From: Azophilus sp965116165
GTDB taxonomy: Bacteria > Pseudomonadota > Gammaproteobacteria > Pseudomonadales > Azotimanducaceae
DNA length: 64,000 nt
NCBI GenBank assembly: GCA_965116165.1
Contig: OZ220484.1
Coordinates: forward strand, 2,046,001 to 2,110,000
Reading direction: 5' to 3'
Numbering within the stretch: the first letter of the stretch is position 1; each line of letters starts with the position of its first letter. A program made the position numbers and the translations under genes. Shown here piece after piece: positions 60,031 to 64,000 of this stretch. The notes under the pieces are model-generated. The model was not told the origin of the DNA. It did no database searches and saw nothing but the letters and a program-made list of their open reading frames with translations.

Positions 60031-60997
60031 CGAGCAGGTCGCCCGCGATATTCAGGGAAAACTGCGCATCGAGCTCCCGGATGCAGGTCGGGCAGGTCAC
60101 ATTCACTTCGGTTAGGTAGTCGCCAATTACATCGATGCCGGTGAACATAAGCCCCCGGCGTTGCAACTCGGGCCCCAGCTCGGCGGCTATCCATCGGTCG
60201 CGCTCGGTTAGCGCCCGGCCCTCGCCGCGGCCGCCGGCGGCCAGATTGCCGCGTGCCTCGCCGGCCATAGGTACGCGGGCCAGGGCATAGGGAACCGGCT
60301 CGCCGTCGATGAGCAATATCCGTTTGTCGCCGTCGGCGATTTCCGGGAGGTACAACTGCCCCATGATCTGCTCCCGGCCACCACGGGTCAGGGTCTCCAA
60401 AATAACGCCTAGGTTCGGGTCGCCCGCCATGACTCGAAAAACCGAGGTGCCGCCCATGCCGTCCAGGCGCTTGAAAACCACATGCTTGTGTGTGCGCTGA
60501 AAGTCGCGCAGCACATCCTGGCGGCGGCTCACCACCAGCGGCGGACAGCATTGCGGAAAGCGTGTGGCGAAGAGCTTCTCGTTGCAGTCGCGCAGGGACC
60601 GCGGCCGATTGACCACGACGGTGCCCGCTTCTTCCGCCCGCTCCAGCAAATAGGTGGCGTAAATGTATTCCATATCGAAGGGTGGGTCTTTGCGCATCAG
60701 GATCGCATCGAAGTTCTCCGCCGGCTCCCGCCGGGCCTCGCCAAGGCGGTACCAGTTGCTTCCCGTCGCCACCGAGGCCTCGGCGGCGGTGGGATCCAGG
60801 GTGGTCGCAAAGGGTTCGGCCAGCCGGAGCGGGCGGGCAAAAAGCTGTACGCGGTCGTCTTTGAACAGCAGATCTTGCTGCTCGAGATAGGCGATTTCCC
60901 AACCGCGCGCCTGGGCGGCGCGAATCATGGCCAGCGTCGAATCCTTTTTGAGCGATAGGCTCGGTAGCGGATCCATAACAAAAGCAATGCGGCGCAC
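60005..60997 (-). CDS. gshB: Glutathione synthetase
   Basis: A 330-residue ATP-grasp enzyme joining gamma-glutamylcysteine and glycine. IAFVMDPLPSLSLKKDST at the N-terminus, LMRKDPPFDMEYIYATYLLE, VFKRLDGMGGTSVFRV (ATP-binding loop), LPEIADGDKRILLIDGEPV and the C-terminal GIDVIGDYLTEVNVTCPTCI are diagnostic. GTG start at 60997. Confidence 0.96.
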   Translation of the reverse strand: MRRIAFVMDPLPSLSLKKDSTLAMIRAAQARGWEIAYLEQQDLLFKDDRVQLFARPLRLAEPFATTLDPTAAEASVATGSNWYRLGEARREPAENFDAILMRKDPPFDMEYIYATYLLERAEEAGTVVVNRPRSLRDCNEKLFATRFPQCCPPLVVSRRQDVLRDFQRTHKHVVFKRLDGMGGTSVFRVMAGDPNLGVILETLTRGGREQIMGQLYLPEIADGDKRILLIDGEPVPYALARVPMAGEARGNLAAGGRGEGRALTERDRWIAAELGPELQRRGLMFTGIDVIGDYLTEVNVTCPTCIRELDAQFSLNIAGDLLDALESKLK

Positions 60998-61077
60998 GTA
61001 TCAATTCACCGGGCAACGGGTACCGGGGAAATTACCCGCAATGCCGCCTCCACGGCAACCGGGTAGTGCATCGTTTA

Positions 61078-61113
61078 TAATGCCGTGATTACAGGTTTAT
61101 CAGAGGTTCTCCC
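61078..61113 (+). repeat. RE2 right-end scrap
   Basis: ATAATGCCGTGATTACAGGT and TTATCAGAGGTTCTCC resemble the RE2 right end. It lies in the 180-bp gap between gshB and the divergent kinase-like gene. Confidence 0.5.
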
Positions 61114-61177
61114 AAGTTTGGAACCGCTTGAAAATCGGGTCCACAGCGACTTATGAATAGTCAATTCACCTGGGCAT

Positions 61178-62122
61178 ATGGACCCGAATCGACCGGTTGA
61201 AGCGGCGTTGCTGGCGATTTTTTTCCAGGAAGCTGGAGAAATAGTGCGCGAATTGGCCCGCACCATCCGCTCTTGGTCCGCAGATGCGAACAACCCTCTT
61301 TGGTGTCAAAGGCTGTTGGAGAGTCTCCACACGCTCCGGGGCGGTGCCATGTTGTGCGGCTTGGAGGAGGTGGCCGATCAAGTGCGTCAATTCGAACGTT
61401 ATCTCAGGGCCGGAGGTTATCCGGGCGATGGCGAATTGCGCGGACTGCGGATCAGGTGGGAACGACTGGTGCGCCTAATGATGCTGTTGGAAGAAAGGGC
61501 GGGTGTCGGCTTGGCGGCCGGTCAGTGGCCGGGTTGGGATTCATTCGGTCGATGGCTTCCGAGATGGAACAGGGTTGTTCAGCAGGCCGGGCGCTTTGTT
61601 TCCAAACCGGTTGCGCTCAAGATTCGCGAGACGGAACTCGAGCTTGATGCGGATGTGGTTCGTCGGTTGGGGACACCGTTGGAGGAGATTCTGCGCAACG
61701 CCGTTTACCACGGCATTGAAACGCTCGAACAGCGACGGGGCAGGCGCAAGCCGGTAACCGGCCGGATTGAGCTCCGGCTTTCGGGCAGCGAAGATGTGGC
61801 TATCATCGAGGTCGAGGACGATGGCGGTGGCATCGATACCCATCGCCTGCGTGAAATAGCCATAGCCAGAGGGCACTTGGGCCCTGATGTCGTATTGGTC
61901 GACGGTGATGCCGTGCGGCTTGTCTTCGTGCATGGCCTGTCGACGATGCGGCGGGCCAACCGGACCTACGGCAGCGGCGTCGGGCTGTCCGCCGTCCATA
62001 CCTGGATCGCGCAACTTGGTGGCCGTATCGAGGTTGCCAGCGAACCCGGCGAGGGAACCCGATTCAGCCTGAGTGTTCCGGGGGCTGTCGGCGTGGTGCG
62101 CACCGGCGTTGTATCAGCCTGA
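61178..62122 (+). CDS. Reduced CheA/ChpA-like histidine kinase (Hpt plus ATPase only)
   Basis: A 314-residue protein. The N-terminal 110 residues form an Hpt-like domain with LLESLHTLRGGAMLCGL (phospho-acceptor His51 in HTLRG). After a linker comes a CheA-type ATPase: LEEILRNAVYHGIETLEQRR (N box, with Tyr where Asp is usual), IEVEDDGGGID (G1) and RTYGSGVGLSAVHTWIAQLG (G2). The CheA dimerisation helices are hard to see and the CheW-like regulatory domain and receivers are missing. Relatives near gshB in pseudomonads are full-size ChpA/PilL proteins of the pilus chemosensory system. With PilT in the window, a role in twitching control is reasonable, but this may be a strongly reduced or unrelated derivative. 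Confidence 0.75.
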   Translation: MDPNRPVEAALLAIFFQEAGEIVRELARTIRSWSADANNPLWCQRLLESLHTLRGGAMLCGLEEVADQVRQFERYLRAGGYPGDGELRGLRIRWERLVRLMMLLEERAGVGLAAGQWPGWDSFGRWLPRWNRVVQQAGRFVSKPVALKIRETELELDADVVRRLGTPLEEILRNAVYHGIETLEQRRGRRKPVTGRIELRLSGSEDVAIIEVEDDGGGIDTHRLREIAIARGHLGPDVVLVDGDAVRLVFVHGLSTMRRANRTYGSGVGLSAVHTWIAQLGGRIEVASEPGEGTRFSLSVPGAVGVVRTGVVSA

Positions 62123-62239
62123 TTTTCCGCGCATGCCGGACGGTGTTGGGGGCGGCGGGTAACTTAATGTCGCGCCACTGTCTCGCTCAGGCCTTCCTTG
62201 GGGATGGATGATCGCTCGCCTCTAATTCCCAATGTTTGG

Positions 62240-62338
62240 GGAAGGTCTGAACAATTCGATAGAGCAGCATTGAGCTACTCGTAAGCTATTGATTTTATTC
62301 AATCGGATGCCGCAACTACAGAATTAATCAGAGGTTCC
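62240..62338 (+). repeat. RE2 miniature inverted-repeat element, copy 13
   Basis: A 99-bp copy from GGAAGGTCTGAACAATTCG to AATCAGAGGTTCC, flanked by TTGG and TTAG (3 of 4 matching). Its right end encodes the last residues and stop of metF. Confidence 0.88.
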
Positions 62339-63152
62339 TTAGATTTTCACAGATCCGCGTCGCCGCGCCCCAGCGATTCAGTGTGTAGAAGTGCAGTCCC
62401 GGCACCCCGGCGGCGAGCAGCTCCGCGGAAAGGCGCGTCACCACCTCGATGCCGAATTCGCGCAGCGCGGCCTCGTCGTCCCGGTAGGCTTCGAGATGCT
62501 TGGCGATCCAGCGGGGCACATCCGCGCCGCAGCCCCGCGAGAAGCGCATGAAATTCTCGTAGTTGGTCAGCGGCATGATGCCGGGGACGATGGGCACACG
62601 GATGCTGGCGGCCTCGGCACGCTGGCGAAAGTCGAAAAAGGCGTGGGGGTTATAGAAATATTGGGTGAGGATGCCATTGGCGCCGGCATCCACCTTGCGC
62701 TTTAGAAACTCCATATCGTGCGCGGGCGATTCCGCTTCCGGGTGTACTTCCGGATAGCCGGCCACTTCCAGTTCCAGGGCATCGCCGCAGTGGGCGCGGA
62801 TGACCCGCACCAGCGCCTCGGCGTTGTTTGCGTAGCGTGCGCCGCCGATGCCCGAGGGCCGGTCGCCACGCAACGCGATCATGCGTCGGACGCCAACACG
62901 CCGGTACTCATCGATGAGTGCGCGGATCTCCCGGGCGCTGTCGCTGCCTGTCGATAGGTGGGGCGCGGCGGCAAATCCCCGCCCGAGCAATCGCTTGACG
63001 GTATCCGCCGTCCCTTCCCGGGTCGAGCCGTTGGCACCGTAGGTCACCGAAAAGAAGGCGGGTTTGAACCGATTGAGCCGCTCGGCGACGGCGAGCAGCC
63101 TCTCGCGGCCCGGCGGTGTGCGGGGGGGGAAGAATTCAAAACTGAGCCTCAC
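62328..63152 (-). CDS. metF: 5,10-methylenetetrahydrofolate reductase
   Basis: A 274-residue FAD enzyme making 5-methyl-THF for methionine synthesis. LSFEFFPPRTPPGRERLL is the N-terminal signature (catalytic Glu), FFSVTYGANGSTREGTADTV, MIALRGDRPSG, ILTQYFYNPHAFFDF and VPIVPGIMPLTNYENFMRF follow. GTG 63152 with GGAAG upstream puts the start at the conserved end; the frame extends 29 unconserved codons further. The last codons (RNL) and TGA come from RE2 copy 13. It lies downstream of metK, a common AdoMet-cycle pairing. The ahcY gene often between them is absent. Confidence 0.93.
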   Translation of the reverse strand: MRLSFEFFPPRTPPGRERLLAVAERLNRFKPAFFSVTYGANGSTREGTADTVKRLLGRGFAAAPHLSTGSDSAREIRALIDEYRRVGVRRMIALRGDRPSGIGGARYANNAEALVRVIRAHCGDALELEVAGYPEVHPEAESPAHDMEFLKRKVDAGANGILTQYFYNPHAFFDFRQRAEAASIRVPIVPGIMPLTNYENFMRFSRGCGADVPRWIAKHLEAYRDDEAALREFGIEVVTRLSAELLAAGVPGLHFYTLNRWGAATRICENLRNL

Positions 63153-63338
63153 GGGGCTTCCGGTTTGTCGGTGATCTGGTTGTGTTCCACCCAACGGACC
63201 ATTGTCGGTCGGCGCTCCCGCAGGCGATCGGATACCCAAGGGTCAATTCGCAAGCCGACGGCCGCCTGCTCGTTGGGTCGGCTTGGCGGCATACCGCGCC
63301 GTCACAGGACAAAAACGCTTCCCGGGCGGGCGTGGCCG

Positions 63339-64000
63339 TCAAGAGTTGGCCAACGCCTCCGCCTTGTCGGTCCGTTCCCAGGTAAACGCCGCCTCGGTGC
63401 GGCCGAAATGCCCATAGACAGCGGTTTGCCGATAAATTGGCCGTTTGAGATCCAGCATCGCGATGAGCCCCTTGGGCCGCAAATCGAAATGTTCACGCAC
63501 AAGTTGAATAATGCGCTCGTCGTCGAGCTTGCCGGTGCCGAAAGTGTTGATGCCGATGGAGGTGGGCTCGGCAACGCCGATGGCGTAGCTGATCTGAATT
63601 TCGCAGCGCTCCGCCAGCCCGGCGGCAACGATGTTCTTGGCGACATAGCGGCCCGCGTAGGCGGCGGAACGGTCCACCTTGGAGGCGTCCTTGCCGGAAA
63701 AGGCGCCACCACCGTGACGGGCCATGCCGCCGTAGGTGTCCACGATGATCTTGCGTCCGGTCAGCCCACAATCGCCAACGGGGCCGCCGATGACGAAGTT
63801 GCCGGTTGGATTGATGTGGTATTGGGTTTCGCCGGATAGCCAGTTCGCGGGCAGCACGGGCTTGATGATTTCCTCCATGATCGCTTCCCTGAGCGTCTCC
63901 TGGCTCACATCCGGCGAATGTTGGGTTGACAGCACAACCGCTTTTATCGCCACGGGATTGCCTTGGCTATCGTAGCGGAAGCTGAGTTGGCTTTTGGCGT
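63339..64000 (-). CDS. metK: S-adenosylmethionine synthetase, N-terminus beyond window
   Basis: The C-terminal 219 or so residues of MetK; the frame is open to the window edge (LSFRYDSQGNPVAIKAVVLS). FVIGGPVGDCGLTGRKIIVD and TYGGMARHGGGAFSGKDASK (P-loop-like GGGAFSGKD) are catalytic signatures; GLAERCEIQISYAIGVAEP and GHFGRTEAAFTWERTD close the protein. It makes AdoMet from methionine and ATP. The N-terminal third is not in view. Confidence 0.95.
   Translation of the reverse strand, partial: AKSQLSFRYDSQGNPVAIKAVVLSTQHSPDVSQETLREAIMEEIIKPVLPANWLSGETQYHINPTGNFVIGGPVGDCGLTGRKIIVDTYGGMARHGGGAFSGKDASKVDRSAAYAGRYVAKNIVAAGLAERCEIQISYAIGVAEPTSIGINTFGTGKLDDERIIQLVREHFDLRPKGLIAMLDLKRPIYRQTAVYGHFGRTEAAFTWERTDKAEALANS

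Noticed and set aside
63153..63338. SAH or SAM riboswitch upstream of metF
   Set aside because: No conserved riboswitch core was found by eye on either strand; a covariance-model scan would be decisive.

Overview
The window is a stretch of gammaproteobacterial chromosome. Housekeeping gene order matches the pseudomonad-type backbone: spoT-ridA-recG, coaBC-algC-argB-pyrE, rpmB-rpmG-mutM, rsmD/ftsY-ftsE-ftsX-rpoH, trmB-hemW-rdgB-metW-metX-yggT-proC-yggS-pilT, ruvX-yqgE-tonB-gshB, metF and metK. Core genes are GC-rich. The genus cannot be fixed from sequence alone; the density of small transposable elements and broken genes suggests a genome under relaxed selection, such as a symbiont or a repeat-rich environmental lineage.

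Layout. 1-10.5 kb is an accessory region: an ietAS-like AAA ATPase/subtilase pair (subtilase cut by the window edge), a deleted duplicate of a downstream locus, a tail-to-tail fusion of two half insertion sequences, a XamI-type restriction-modification pair, an integrase/ietS chimera, a secreted Cys-containing protein, a wecB remnant and a sulfotransferase. 10.6-24.2 kb is core: recG, ridA, spoT, rpoZ, gmk, yicC, pyrE, argB, algC, coaBC, queC, queE. 24.3-39.1 kb is a defence-like island: a GIY-YIG protein overlapping a YaaA/DUF6884-like protein, two small conserved-looking proteins, a 1402-residue DUF1998 helicase behind a 709-residue Ig-like/L13e-like protein, a divergent XRE-ImmA regulator with a PIN-like gene, and an Eco57I-class methylase coupled to a PD-(D/E)XK endonuclease. 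39.3-64 kb is core again.

The most striking non-coding feature is a set of miniature inverted-repeat elements (named here RE1 to RE6). RE1 is about 100 bp with long terminal inverted repeats and 8-bp target duplications. RE2 (about 99 bp), RE3, RE4 and RE5 are flanked by CTAA, CTAG, TTAG or TTAA, the YTAR target of IS5-type elements, and the RE2 ends match the end of the IS5-type half element at 5.4 kb. Elements are nested in each other. They sit repeatedly at gene 3' ends, where the target tetramer is the stop codon (mutM, ftsE, yqgE, queC, the XamI-like methylase) or the element itself supplies the stop (metF, ruvX). RE1 does the same at coaBC and radC.

Candidates for undescribed biology are the helicase plus Ig/L13e pair with its own palindromic regulatory region, the GIY-YIG plus YaaA-like pair, the stop-codon-directed element family, the 21-residue minisatellite inside QueE, and a CheA/ChpA-like kinase reduced to Hpt and ATPase parts. 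No tRNA, rRNA or CRISPR array was recognised.
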